A DNA stretch of 64,000 bases, from assembly GCA_022705325.1 (NCBI GenBank), contig JAKJER010000033.1, positions 1 to 64,000 on the forward strand, read 5' to 3'. The notes beneath the pieces are model-generated. The model ran no database searches. It was not told the DNA's origin and saw only the letters and a list, made by a program, of their open reading frames with translations. Shown here in pieces: positions 24,755 to 33,816 of the stretch (position 1 is the first letter of the stretch; the number at the start of each line of letters is the position of its first letter). This DNA comes from Planctomycetota bacterium. Lineage in GTDB: Bacteria > Planctomycetota > Phycisphaerae > SM23-33. A program made the position numbers and the translations under genes.

Positions 24755-26164
24755 ATGTTCGACATTCGCAGCCGCGGCAGCACGGTCGTTCGCGAGGTCA
24801 TCGGCGGCGTGACGACCTTCATGGCCATGAGCTACATCCTGTTCGTCCAGCCGGCGGTGCTGTCGATCGCCGGGATGGACGCAGGCGGGGTGTTCATGGC
24901 TACCTGCATCGCCTCCGGGGTGACGTGCATCCTGATGGGCCTGCTGGCCGATTACCCCATCGCGCTGGCCCCGGGCATGGGCGAGAACTTCTTCTTCGTC
25001 TTCACCCTGTGCGGCGTGGGAGCGGCGGCTGGGGCGTTCCGCCTGTCCTGGCAGGAGGCGCTGGCCCTGACGGCGATCGTGGGCGTGATCTTCCTGGGCA
25101 TGGCGCTGGTGGGGCTTCGCTCGAAGCTGCTCAACTCGATCCCCGACGCGCTCAAGAGCGGCATCGCCGCGGGCATCGGGCTGTTCATCGCGCTCATCGG
25201 CTTCGAGTGGGGCAATCTGCTGGTCCCCGACGCGGCCACCTTGGTGCGACTGGCGCCCCTGAAGGGCAACTACGTGGCGGGCCTGACGCTGCTGGGGCTG
25301 GCCGTCACGGTGATGCTGGCGGCCTGGAGGATCCGCGGGGCGGTCCTGCTGGGCATCCTGCTGACGACGCTGGCGGCCGCCCTGTTCACCCGGTACCAGG
25401 GCTGGCCCGGTCCGGTCCTGCCGGAGTCCGTGCTGGCCGTGCCGCGAGGCATCGAGCACACCGCGGGCGGGCTGATCGCCGGTTTCTCCAGCCTGGCCCA
25501 GAAGGCTGTCGGGTCGCGGTGGCTGGACGTGCTGGCGTTCGGCTTCATCCTGCTGTTCATGGACCTGTTCGACACGGTGGGCACGCTGGTGGGCGTGGCC
25601 CAGCGGGCGGGCCTGGTGCGCCAGGGCGCCCTGCCGCGGGCGGAGCGGGCGCTGGCCGCCGACGCGACCGGCACCATCCTGGGCGCGGGGCTCGGCACCA
25701 GCACGGTGACCAGCTACATCGAGTCCGTCGCGGGCGTGTCGGCGGGGGCGAGAACGGGACTGGCGGCCGTGGTGGCCGGAGTCTGCCTGCTGGCGGCGAT
25801 GTTCTTTCAGCCCCTGGCGAGGATGATCGGCGAGGGCATCTCCGTCACCGTACACTACGGCGGACCCGGCGGCACGCAGGGCACGCTGCTGCGTTACCCG
25901 ATGATCGCGCCGGCCCTGATCTTCGTCGGGGCCATGATGATCCGCGCGATCCGCGACGTGGAGTGGGACGACGTCACCGAGGCCGTCCCGGCCTTCCTGA
26001 CCATGGCGACCATGGCGTTCGCGTATTCCATCTCCGCGGGCATCGCCGTGGGCTTCATCAGCTACGCGTTCGCCAAGATCGTCAGCGGGCGCTTCCGCCA
26101 GTGCCCGCTGATCGTGTATGCCTTTGCCATTCTCTGGGCCCTTCGATACGCGCTGCTCGATTAA
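24755..26164 (+). CDS. NCS2 family adenine/guanine/hypoxanthine permease (AzgA-like)
   Basis: This 469-residue inner-membrane protein is a nucleobase:proton symporter of the AzgA subgroup. FMAMSYILFVQPAVLSIAGM near the start, ALAPGMGENFFFVFTLCGVG, SGIAAGIGLFIALIGFEWG and LFMDLFDTVGTLVGVAQRAG are characteristic. GAGLGTSTVTSYIESVAGVS is the substrate-site loop. About 12 to 14 hydrophobic segments are present. The length is slightly above the usual 430-450. A GGAAGGAG ribosome binding site and a TTGACA promoter lie upstream. It stands alone: the neighbours are unrelated. It probably imports purines for salvage. Confidence 0.94.
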   Translation: MFDIRSRGSTVVREVIGGVTTFMAMSYILFVQPAVLSIAGMDAGGVFMATCIASGVTCILMGLLADYPIALAPGMGENFFFVFTLCGVGAAAGAFRLSWQEALALTAIVGVIFLGMALVGLRSKLLNSIPDALKSGIAAGIGLFIALIGFEWGNLLVPDAATLVRLAPLKGNYVAGLTLLGLAVTVMLAAWRIRGAVLLGILLTTLAAALFTRYQGWPGPVLPESVLAVPRGIEHTAGGLIAGFSSLAQKAVGSRWLDVLAFGFILLFMDLFDTVGTLVGVAQRAGLVRQGALPRAERALAADATGTILGAGLGTSTVTSYIESVAGVSAGARTGLAAVVAGVCLLAAMFFQPLARMIGEGISVTVHYGGPGGTQGTLLRYPMIAPALIFVGAMMIRAIRDVEWDDVTEAVPAFLTMATMAFAYSISAGIAVGFISYAFAKIVSGRFRQCPLIVYAFAILWALRYALLD

Positions 26165-26172
26165 CGGGTAGC

Positions 26173-26294
26173 GCAGGCACCTGCCGACAGGCAGGTCCTT
26201 GCCTGCGAGTAGAGGCTGACATCGCACATCGGTTGCCGACTGCAGCCGCTACAATTGAACGTACATGGTCCCGAACCTCAGGCAGGTGCCTGAG
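26173..26294. repeat. CCTGCC-type palindromes in spacer
   Basis: GCAGGCACCTGCCGACAGGC begins at 26173, and CTCAGGCAGGTGCCTGAG at 26277-26294 is a perfect inverted repeat of eight bases. Both belong to the dispersed CCTGCC/GGCAGG family. They fill the gap between the permease and the following gene. A lone -10-like TACAAT lies at 26250-26255. Confidence 0.55.
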
Positions 26295-26309
26295 TTACTG
26301 GAGACATCC

Positions 26310-28784
26310 ATGGATACAAGAAAGCTTGGCACCTTCCTGGCCATCGCGATCCTGATAGTGATCGTGGTGGTGTACATCAAGCAGCAAAAGAAGACGCTGA
26401 CTCGCAGCCAGCCCAAGACGGAGGCCCCGCGAGTGGCGGCCAAGCCCCCGCCTCCTCCGCCGCAGCCCAAGCCCAAGCCGGTCGTGGCCACCAAGCCCGC
26501 ACCCGCGCCCAAGCCGGTGGCGGCCACCAAGCCCAAGCCCGTGCGGACCATCGCCATGGTCACGCGCCAACCCATCAGCGAGGAACTCAGCGCGTTCGAC
26601 AAGGATGTCGAAGAGGCCATCAAGAAGGGCGTGGAGTTCCTCTGGGCCCAGCAGCGCGAGGACGGAAGCTGGCCCCCCCATGGCGATCCCAAGAACGCCC
26701 AGGGGCAGCCCAACCAGAACTACCAGGAGGTCGGGCCGACCGCCCTGGCGGCCTACGCCCTGCTGGCCAGCGGCGAGAGCGTCAAAGACCCGCGGATGGT
26801 CAAGGCCCTTGAATGGCTCAGCGGCACGAACGCCTCGACGGCGGAGCGCGTCCTGCCCGGGTTGCGCAAGAGCGACCGCACCTACAGCGTCGCGCTGCGA
26901 TGCAGCGTCTGGATGGAGGCCGACAAGCAGGACCCGGGCAAGTACCACGCCCGCCTGGTGGCCGACGCCCGCCAGATCGTCAACTCCACCACCCAGGGCG
27001 CGTACGGATACGGCGCCCTGGGCCGCCCGGAAACCAAGGCCAACTGGGACAACTCCAACTCCCAATACGGCCTGCTGGGGGCCTGGGCAGCGGCCGAGGG
27101 CAACGTCGAGATCCCCGCCGCGTACTGGTCGGTCGTCACCCGCCACTGGGAGAGCTGCCAGAAGGCCGACGGCGGCTGGAGCTATCGCCTTACCGACAAG
27201 AACCCCGCCCACGGCGCCAGCAAGGCCACCATGACGGTGGCGGGGCTGGCCAGCCTGTTCGTCTGCACGGACTACGGGCGGATGAGCACCGACTGGACCG
27301 TCTGCCGCGAGGTCAAGAACAAGCGCATCGACGCCGGGTTGGAGTGGCTGGACAAGAACTTCGAGCAAGCCCTGACGGGCGGAAACCTGCACTATTTCCT
27401 TTACGGTCTGGAGCGGGTGGGCCTGGCCAGCGGGCAGAAGTACTTCGGCCAGAAGGACTGGTACAAAGTGGGGGCGCAGCAGTTGATCCGCAACAACGCC
27501 GGCAACTGGGGCGGCGTGCCCAACACCGCCTTCGCCGTCCTGTTCCTCATCCGCGGGCGGCAGGCCGTCATGGTCAACCGCCTTCAGTACGAGGGTGACT
27601 GGAACAACCGCCCGCGGGCGGCGGCGTGGCTGGTCCGCTGGCTGGGGCGGACGTTCGAGAGGCCGCTGGCCTGGCAGATCATCCACGCCGACACGCCCGT
27701 GGAGGAGTGGCACGACGCGCCCGTCCTGCTGGTCACGGGCTTCCGCGAGCCCAAGTTCACCCCCGAGCAGATCGACCGCATGCGCCGCTTCATCCTCCAG
27801 GGCGGGCTGGTGCTGTCGGTGGGCGAGTGCCGCGGAGTCCTGTTCAACAAGGCCATGCGCGAAGTGTACGCCAAGCTCTTCCCCGGGCGCTCGCTCGAAC
27901 TGGCCCCGCGCGACCATGACCTCTACAGCAACAAAGTCCACTTCCCGCTGGGCGAGCGGTGCAAGTTCCACGTGCTGAGCAACGGCGTGAGGCCGCTGGT
28001 CCTGCACGTCGAGGACGATCTGACCCTGCTGTGGCAGACGCGGAACATCGGCACGGGCAAGTGGGCCTTCGAGATGGCCGCCAACGCCATCAAGTACGCC
28101 ACCGGGAGCATATCGGCCCTGCGGAGCCGCGGCATCACGCACTGGCCCGCGCCCAAGCCCTTCCAGCCGGCCCGGACGATCCAGGTCGTCCGCCTGGCCC
28201 ACAAGGCCAACGGCGAGGCCGAGCCCCTGGCCTGGGAACGAATGACCACACTGATCGGGATGGAGACGCAGACCAAGCTGGACGTGGTCGGCCCGAGCAA
28301 CTTCGCCTCGCTGGCCGGCAGCAAGGCCCAGGTGGCCGTGCTGAGCGGCACGGACAAGCTCGAACTCGCCCCGGACGACAAGGCCGCCTTGCTGGCCTTC
28401 GTGGAAGGCGGGGGCACGCTGCTCGTCGACGCCATCGGCGGGTCCAAGCCCTTCGCCGATTCGGCCCGCGACCTGCTGGAGGAGTTGTACGGCCGCTCCG
28501 CCCTGCGGACCCTTCCCGAAGACAGCCCGGTCTACCAGATGACCAACCTCAAGATCGACCGCTTCGCCTACCGCCCCCGGACGCAGGTCCGCCTTAACCA
28601 GATCAAGCGCCCGCAGGTGCAGGTTATCGAAGTCAAGGGCCGGCCCGCGGTCTACTTCAGCGCCGAGGACCTGACCGCCGGCCTGGTCGGCTACGGCTCG
28701 TACACGGTCGACGGCTACGAGCCCAAGACCGCCTACGAGATCGTCCGGAACATCATCCTGTACGCCTGGCAGCAGGCGGCGTGA
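26310..28784 (+). CDS. Membrane-anchored toroid/DUF4159-like protein
   Basis: This 824-residue protein has one N-terminal membrane segment (LGTFLAIAILIVIVVVYIKQ), then a Pro/Lys/Ala-rich spacer (about residues 35-85) like that of TonB, which can cross a periplasm. Residues of about 95-450 form a prenyltransferase/squalene-cyclase-like alpha-toroid: KKGVEFLWAQQREDGSWP, YGLLGAWAAAEG and ESCQKADGGWSYRL. From about 460 a DUF4159 domain follows: WHDAPVLLVTGFREPKFTPE and MRRFILQGGLVLSVGECRG. A second amidotransferase-like segment (about 660-740) contains DKAALLAFVEGGGTLLVDAI. The function is unknown. GGAG precedes the ATG. The next gene starts nine bases after its stop. Confidence 0.88.
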   Translation: MDTRKLGTFLAIAILIVIVVVYIKQQKKTLTRSQPKTEAPRVAAKPPPPPPQPKPKPVVATKPAPAPKPVAATKPKPVRTIAMVTRQPISEELSAFDKDVEEAIKKGVEFLWAQQREDGSWPPHGDPKNAQGQPNQNYQEVGPTALAAYALLASGESVKDPRMVKALEWLSGTNASTAERVLPGLRKSDRTYSVALRCSVWMEADKQDPGKYHARLVADARQIVNSTTQGAYGYGALGRPETKANWDNSNSQYGLLGAWAAAEGNVEIPAAYWSVVTRHWESCQKADGGWSYRLTDKNPAHGASKATMTVAGLASLFVCTDYGRMSTDWTVCREVKNKRIDAGLEWLDKNFEQALTGGNLHYFLYGLERVGLASGQKYFGQKDWYKVGAQQLIRNNAGNWGGVPNTAFAVLFLIRGRQAVMVNRLQYEGDWNNRPRAAAWLVRWLGRTFERPLAWQIIHADTPVEEWHDAPVLLVTGFREPKFTPEQIDRMRRFILQGGLVLSVGECRGVLFNKAMREVYAKLFPGRSLELAPRDHDLYSNKVHFPLGERCKFHVLSNGVRPLVLHVEDDLTLLWQTRNIGTGKWAFEMAANAIKYATGSISALRSRGITHWPAPKPFQPARTIQVVRLAHKANGEAEPLAWERMTTLIGMETQTKLDVVGPSNFASLAGSKAQVAVLSGTDKLELAPDDKAALLAFVEGGGTLLVDAIGGSKPFADSARDLLEELYGRSALRTLPEDSPVYQMTNLKIDRFAYRPRTQVRLNQIKRPQVQVIEVKGRPAVYFSAEDLTAGLVGYGSYTVDGYEPKTAYEIVRNIILYAWQQAA

Positions 28785-28793
28785 GGTCGGGCC

Positions 28794-29333
28794 ATGGACC
28801 TGGTAATGCTGAAGCCCTGTCGCGACGCCATGGAGGCCAACCTCCTGTGCCAGTTGCTCCGCAACGAGGGCATCGAGGCGACGACCATGGGCGAGCCGCT
28901 GGCAGCCGCCCGCGGCGAACTGCCCGTGACGATGGAGACCCTGCCCTCCCTGTGGGTCCGCCAAGAGGATGTCGAGCGGGCGACGGCGGCCCTGGAACAA
29001 CTGGCCGCCGAGGCCGGACAGGCCCGGCTCAACGAGGAGGCCGACGACCTGGAAGACCCCCCGCCGGCTCGCCGGGCCGGCTCGGCCTGGACGGCGCTGC
29101 TGGGCGCGGCCGTCTGCCTGGGCCTGGCCTGTTGGCTGGGCTCGCTCATTGCGGACCAGGTCCGCGGTTTCGACTGGCCCGATTCCACCGCCCCCGACGT
29201 CGTTGCGCTGGGCATGACGGTCCTCCTGATGTCGGGCGGGGCGGCCATCCTGCTGTGGCTGGCGTTCGCGATCGTTCGCGGCTACCTGCGAAGCCGCCGG
29301 CCGGCGCCCCCCGACCAGGCGACGCCCCGCTGA
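28794..29333 (+). CDS. DUF2007-like domain protein with two membrane helices
   Basis: This 179-residue protein starts with a DUF2007-like putative signal-transducing domain: MLKPCRDAMEANLLCQLLRN, then EGIEATTMGE and SLWVRQEDVERATAALEQL. This fold resembles the PII-like and GlnB-type ferredoxin-like sandwich. After an acidic linker come two membrane helices, AWTALLGAAVCLGLACWLGS and VALGMTVLLMSGGAAILLWL. It lies nine bases after the DUF4159-like gene, so the two are probably cotranscribed and may work together at the inner membrane. The reaction or ligand is unknown. Confidence 0.85.
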   Translation: MDLVMLKPCRDAMEANLLCQLLRNEGIEATTMGEPLAAARGELPVTMETLPSLWVRQEDVERATAALEQLAAEAGQARLNEEADDLEDPPPARRAGSAWTALLGAAVCLGLACWLGSLIADQVRGFDWPDSTAPDVVALGMTVLLMSGGAAILLWLAFAIVRGYLRSRRPAPPDQATPR

Positions 29334-29443
29334 GCCGCCCCCATCGAATGTCCCGGTCCCGGCAAGTCCGCTTGCCCCAAGAACGTTATGCCTGACTGGA
29401 TCACATGCCGGCCGTTGTCGCGGGCCGGGAGAGGAGACGGACG

Positions 29444-32400
29444 ATGACAGGGCGAGTCGCGCGGATCAGCTTGTTGGCAGGCCTTCTGGGATGGGCGATT
29501 GTGGGGCGGGCGGCGCCGGCGGAGGACCCGCGCTGGTACGTCAAGAAGGCCACCTGGCAGCAGACGCTTCAGGCCTCGCGAGAGGCCCTGACGGTCCACG
29601 AGGCCCGGCAGACCGAGAAGGTGGACACGAGCAAGCCCTCGGTTGTGCTGGGCCAGTGGTTCCACATGGGCCCGTTCGTGGCGTCGAAGAAGGGCTTCAA
29701 CGAGGCCTTCCCGCCCGAGAAGAGCGTGGATCTCAATGAGACCCACGACAAGCTCCGCTGGACGGCGCACCCGGAATGGGAAGACGGGATCGTCCACACA
29801 CTGCACACCCCGGGAACCAGCGCGACCTACCTCTACCGGGAGATCACCGCCAACGGCAAGAAGAACACCGTCACCGCGGGCTTCGGCAGCGACGACGGGA
29901 TCGCGGTCTGGCTCAACGGCAAGCGGATCCACAGCAAGGACGTTCCCCGAGGGCCCGCCCCCAACCAGGACATGGTGACGCTGAACCTCAAGGACGGGCC
30001 CAACCAACTGCTGGTGAAGATCTACAACATCAGCGGCGGCTGCGGGTTCTTCTTCGCCCTGGAAGGACAGATCAAGAAGCCCGACGCCCGCTCCAAGACC
30101 CGAGACGCCCTCTGGGGCCTGGTCCAGCGGGACTTCACCGAGCCACAGGCCATCCGCCAGATGAACTGGGAGAAGCAGGACTCGATCTGGCTGAGCGACT
30201 GGAAGGCAGGCGACCTGCCCGCCCTGGCCGACCGGTACGTCAAGGCCTGTCGCGCCGGGCGCAAGGAGGAGGCCGCCAAGCTCGCCGGCGCGGCTGCGGA
30301 CGCCGCCGCCCTGGACAAGGTGCGGGCGGTGTACTACGAGTCGCGCCGCATCGACGAGGCGGTGGCGGAACTGGCGGCCTTCAACTTCGACGCCCTTCGG
30401 CTGGCCATCCGCGACCTGATGCAGACCCATGGTGCGAAGTACCCCAAGGGCCAGGCGTTCCTGGACGATCTGGACCGCCTGGAGAAGCAGGCCAAACAGC
30501 AGGGCGCCGCCAAGGACGCCGACCGCTCGTCCAGCGACGCCCAGGTCCAGGCGGCGCTGCGGCTGAAGGCGCTGCGCGAGGAGGCCCTGCTGGCCAACCC
30601 CCTGCTGAACTTCGAGAAGCTGCTGGTCATCCGCCGCAAGGCCGACAAGCTGGGCCTGCCCCAGAACTGGCAGGGCAACTGCGCCCTGCCCAGAGGCGGC
30701 TACGACAACGAGTTGGCCGTCCTCTCGCCGGTCGGATCGGCCTGCCGGCTGACCACGCTGCACCGCCCCGAGGGCGGGCGGTTCATCGGCGACGTGGACC
30801 TGCACTGGGACGCCGCGCGCCTGCTGTTCTCGTCGACCGACGCGGAGAACCGCTGGCAGATCTTCGAGCTGGCCCTGAAAGACGGCCTGGTCCGCCAGGT
30901 GACCAGCCAGCCCACCGGCGTGGACAACTACGACGCGTGCTATCTGCCTAACGGGCGGATCGTGTACGGCTCGACCGCCTGCTTCCATGGCGTGCCCTGC
31001 GTGGGCGGGGGCAACCAGGTGGCCAACCTGTTCCTGGCCGAGACGGACGGCTCGAACGCCCGCCAGCTTTGCTTCGACCAGGATCACAACTGGTGCCCCA
31101 CCGTGCTCAACAACGGGCAGGTCATGTACGCCCGGTGGGAGTACAGCGACACGCCGCACTACTTCACCCGCCTGCTGATGAGCATGAACCCCGACGGCAC
31201 GAGCCAGATGGAACTCTACGGGAGCAACTCGTACTGGCCCAACTCGACGTTCTACGCCCGGCCGATCCCCAACCACCCGACGCGTGTGGTGGCGGTGATC
31301 AGCGGACACCACGGCGTGCCGCGGATGGGCGAGCTGGTGATCTTCGATCCCGCGCAGGGGCGCCACGAGGCCAGCGGGGCCGTCCAGCGCATCCCCGGGC
31401 ACGGCAAGGAGGTCCAGCCGGTGATCGCCGACGGGCTGGTCAACGGGAGTTGGCCGAAGTTCCTGCACCCCTGGCCGCTGAGCGACAAGTACTTCCTGGT
31501 CTCCTGCCAGCCGACGCCCCACTCCAACTGGGGCCTGTACCTGGTCGACGTGTTCGACAACCTGCTTCTGCTGCACGAGGAGAACGGTTACGCGATCTTC
31601 GAGCCCGTGCCGCTGCGGGCGAGCCCGCGCCCGCCGGTCGTGCCCGATCGCGTGGACCTGACCAAGAAGGAAGCCATCGTCTACCTCAACGACATCTACC
31701 GCGGCGAGGGCCTGCGGGGCGTGCCCCGGGGCACGGTGAAATCGCTGCGGCTGTTCGAGTTCCACTTCGCCTACAACAGCATGGGCGGGCACATCAACAT
31801 CGGCATCGACGGGCCGTGGGACGTCCACCGCATCCTGGGCACCGTGCCGGTGGGCCCGGACGGGTCGGCCATCTTCCGCGTGCCCGCCAACACGCCCATC
31901 GCCCTCCAACCGCTGGACGCCGAGGGCAAGGCCCTCCAGGTCATGCGGAGCTGGCTGACGGCCATGCCGGGCGAGGTGCTCTCCTGCGTGGGCTGTCACG
32001 AGCGCCAGAACCAGACGGTGGGCAACAGCCGGCGGACGCTGGCGGCGGTGAACGAGCCTGCCGACATCGAGCCGTGGCGCGGGCCGCCCCGGGGCTTCAG
32101 CTTCGCCCGCGAGGTGCAGGGCGTGCTGGACCGCTACTGCGTGGGCTGTCACGACGGCCAGCCGAAGAACGGCAAGGAGATCCCGGACCTTCGGGCCGAC
32201 GGCAAGGCGAGCTTCCGGAACTTCACGCCCTCGTACGTGGCCCTGCATCCGTACGTGCGCCGCCCGGGGCCCGAGAGCGACTATCACCTCCAGATGCCGC
32301 TGGAGTACCACGCCGACACCAGCGAGCTGGTCCAGATGCTCCGCAAGGGCCACAAGAACGTCAAGCTCGACGGCGAGTCGTGGGATCGCCTGCTCACCTG

Positions 32401-33538
32401 GATTGACCTGAACGTGCCCGACAAGGGCACCTGGAGCGAGCACCGCCAGATCGCCAAGGGCGTCCACGAGCGCCGCCTGGAGATGCGCAAGAAGTACGCC
32501 GGGATCGCCGAGGATCCCGAGGTCCTGCCCGAGACCAAGGCCGCCAAGGCGGAGTTCGTCAAGCCCGAGCCCCTGCCCGCGCCCCAGGCGGCGCCAAAGG
32601 TCGCGGGCTGGCCCTTTGACGCGGCCGCGGCCAGGCAGAAGCAACTCGCCGCCCTGTCCGGCCTGGCCGGGCCCGACGCGACGAACGCGCCGCCCGCCAA
32701 GGCCGACCAGCCGCCCACCCGGACGATCGACCTGGACGGCGGGGTGAAGCTCGAACTGGTGCTCGTGCCGGCCGGGCAGTTCGCCATGGGCAGCGGAGAC
32801 GGCCCGCTCGACGAGCGCCCGGCGTGCAGCGTCCGCGTCGAGCGGCCCTTCTGGATGGCCCGCTTCGAGATCACCAACGAGCAGTACGCCCCGTTCGACC
32901 CGCAGCACGACAGCGGGTACATCAGCGTGTTCAACAAGGACCACAGCAACCGCGGGCAAGCGGTCAACCGCTCGACCCAGCCGGTGATCCGCGTCTCGTG
33001 GCAGCAGGCGATGGAGTACTGCCGCTGGTTGTCCGCCCGAACGGGCCTGCGCTTCAGCCTGCCCAGCGAGGCCCAGTGGGAGTGGGCCTGCCGGGCCGGC
33101 GCCGACACGCCCCTGAACTGGGGTGCGGTGTCGGCCGACTTCGGCAAGCTGGGCAACCTGGCGGATGAGCGTCTCACCAACCTGACCATCCGCGACTCGC
33201 CCAAGTGGATCCCCAGCATCGCGAGCGTTAACGACGGCTCGATCGTCACCGACAACGTGGGCAAGTACGCCCCCAACGCCTTCGGCCTGCACGACATGCA
33301 CGGCAATGCGGCCGAATGGACGCTGTCGGACTACAAGCCCTACCCGTACGCCGACGCCGACGGGCGCAACTCGGGCGAGCCGTCCGGCCGAAAGGTCGTC
33401 CGCGGCGGGTCGTTCTACGATCGCCCCCACCGCGCTCGTTCGGCCTTCCGCCTGGACTACCCGGCCTGGCAGCGAGTCTACAACGTGGGCTTCCGCGTCG
33501 TCTGCGAGGCCGGCGGGAAGGACGTGGTCATGAAGTAG
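29444..33538 (+). CDS. Exported dihaem cytochrome/propeller/FGE-like protein, paralogue A
   Basis: This 1364-residue protein is the largest of three paralogues. It has a signal peptide (MTGRVARISLLAGLLGWAIV). An extra N-terminal jelly-roll-like module unique to this copy (about 45-215) contains ATYLYREITANGKKNTVTAG and FGSDDGIAVWLNGKRI. A beta-propeller follows (about 400-760), with LPNGRIVYGSTACFHGVPC. Haem-binding motifs CVGCH lie at 848-852 and 899-903. The C-terminal FGE-sulfatase/SUMF1-like domain runs from about 1097 to 1355: VPAGQFAMGSGDG, SEAQWEWACRAG and GLHDMHGNAAEWTLSDY. Its GGSFYDRPHRARSAFR lacks the FGE catalytic cysteines. The middle resembles the hydrazine synthase alpha-subunit type, but that activity cannot be assumed. 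AGGAG supports the ATG at 29444 over one at 29405. Confidence 0.9.
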   Translation: MTGRVARISLLAGLLGWAIVGRAAPAEDPRWYVKKATWQQTLQASREALTVHEARQTEKVDTSKPSVVLGQWFHMGPFVASKKGFNEAFPPEKSVDLNETHDKLRWTAHPEWEDGIVHTLHTPGTSATYLYREITANGKKNTVTAGFGSDDGIAVWLNGKRIHSKDVPRGPAPNQDMVTLNLKDGPNQLLVKIYNISGGCGFFFALEGQIKKPDARSKTRDALWGLVQRDFTEPQAIRQMNWEKQDSIWLSDWKAGDLPALADRYVKACRAGRKEEAAKLAGAAADAAALDKVRAVYYESRRIDEAVAELAAFNFDALRLAIRDLMQTHGAKYPKGQAFLDDLDRLEKQAKQQGAAKDADRSSSDAQVQAALRLKALREEALLANPLLNFEKLLVIRRKADKLGLPQNWQGNCALPRGGYDNELAVLSPVGSACRLTTLHRPEGGRFIGDVDLHWDAARLLFSSTDAENRWQIFELALKDGLVRQVTSQPTGVDNYDACYLPNGRIVYGSTACFHGVPCVGGGNQVANLFLAETDGSNARQLCFDQDHNWCPTVLNNGQVMYARWEYSDTPHYFTRLLMSMNPDGTSQMELYGSNSYWPNSTFYARPIPNHPTRVVAVISGHHGVPRMGELVIFDPAQGRHEASGAVQRIPGHGKEVQPVIADGLVNGSWPKFLHPWPLSDKYFLVSCQPTPHSNWGLYLVDVFDNLLLLHEENGYAIFEPVPLRASPRPPVVPDRVDLTKKEAIVYLNDIYRGEGLRGVPRGTVKSLRLFEFHFAYNSMGGHINIGIDGPWDVHRILGTVPVGPDGSAIFRVPANTPIALQPLDAEGKALQVMRSWLTAMPGEVLSCVGCHERQNQTVGNSRRTLAAVNEPADIEPWRGPPRGFSFAREVQGVLDRYCVGCHDGQPKNGKEIPDLRADGKASFRNFTPSYVALHPYVRRPGPESDYHLQMPLEYHADTSELVQMLRKGHKNVKLDGESWDRLLTWIDLNVPDKGTWSEHRQIAKGVHERRLEMRKKYAGIAEDPEVLPETKAAKAEFVKPEPLPAPQAAPKVAGWPFDAAAARQKQLAALSGLAGPDATNAPPAKADQPPTRTIDLDGGVKLELVLVPAGQFAMGSGDGPLDERPACSVRVERPFWMARFEITNEQYAPFDPQHDSGYISVFNKDHSNRGQAVNRSTQPVIRVSWQQAMEYCRWLSARTGLRFSLPSEAQWEWACRAGADTPLNWGAVSADFGKLGNLADERLTNLTIRDSPKWIPSIASVNDGSIVTDNVGKYAPNAFGLHDMHGNAAEWTLSDYKPYPYADADGRNSGEPSGRKVVRGGSFYDRPHRARSAFRLDYPAWQRVYNVGFRVVCEAGGKDVVMK

Positions 33539-33598
33539 CCGCCCGCCGGGCCCCGTGTCCGCACGTCCAGCCCGCCCGGAAGCCGGCTCCCGCCGGCG

Positions 33599-33625
33599 GC
33601 CTGCCTGCCGGCAGGCAGGGCAGGC
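33599..33625. repeat. CCTGCC/GGCAGG palindromic repeat
   Basis: GCCTGCCTGCCGGCAGGCAG begins at 33599 and continues with GGCAGGC. It lies in the spacer after paralogue A and could form a strong hairpin. An almost identical copy is at 34561. Confidence 0.75.
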
Positions 33626-33707
33626 TTCGCGCTGCCGCCCGGGACCGTCAAATCCCGATGCGGGCCCTACGGGATTCCTCCTATCGCAGATCAGGTGAAA
33701 ATCCTGA

Positions 33708-33736
33708 TTGCAGACCGCCGGGGGATATGCTCTAAT
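33708..33736 (+). promoter_or_regulatory. Sigma70-like promoter upstream of the HicB-like/CBM48 gene
   Basis: TTGCAG at 33708-33713 and TCTAAT at 33731-33736 (five of six) are 17 bases apart. ATCAGG at 33690-33695 inverts to CCTGAT at 33703-33708, overlapping the -35, so an operator or small hairpin is possible. The ATG is 80 bases downstream. Confidence 0.45.
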
Positions 33737-33816
33737 ATAGACAAGGTACCCTTGCGCTCTGGCTTTTCGTCTAAGCCAAATTTTGGATCACATCACACTA
33801 TCTGCCGGAGCCGAAC

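Noticed and set aside
29282..33430. A very long open frame antisense to paralogue A, and similar ones opposite most large genes
   Set aside because: High GC third positions make antisense frames open. The translations are low-complexity, rich in Arg, Gly, His and Val, with no family motifs, and the sense gene has clear domains.
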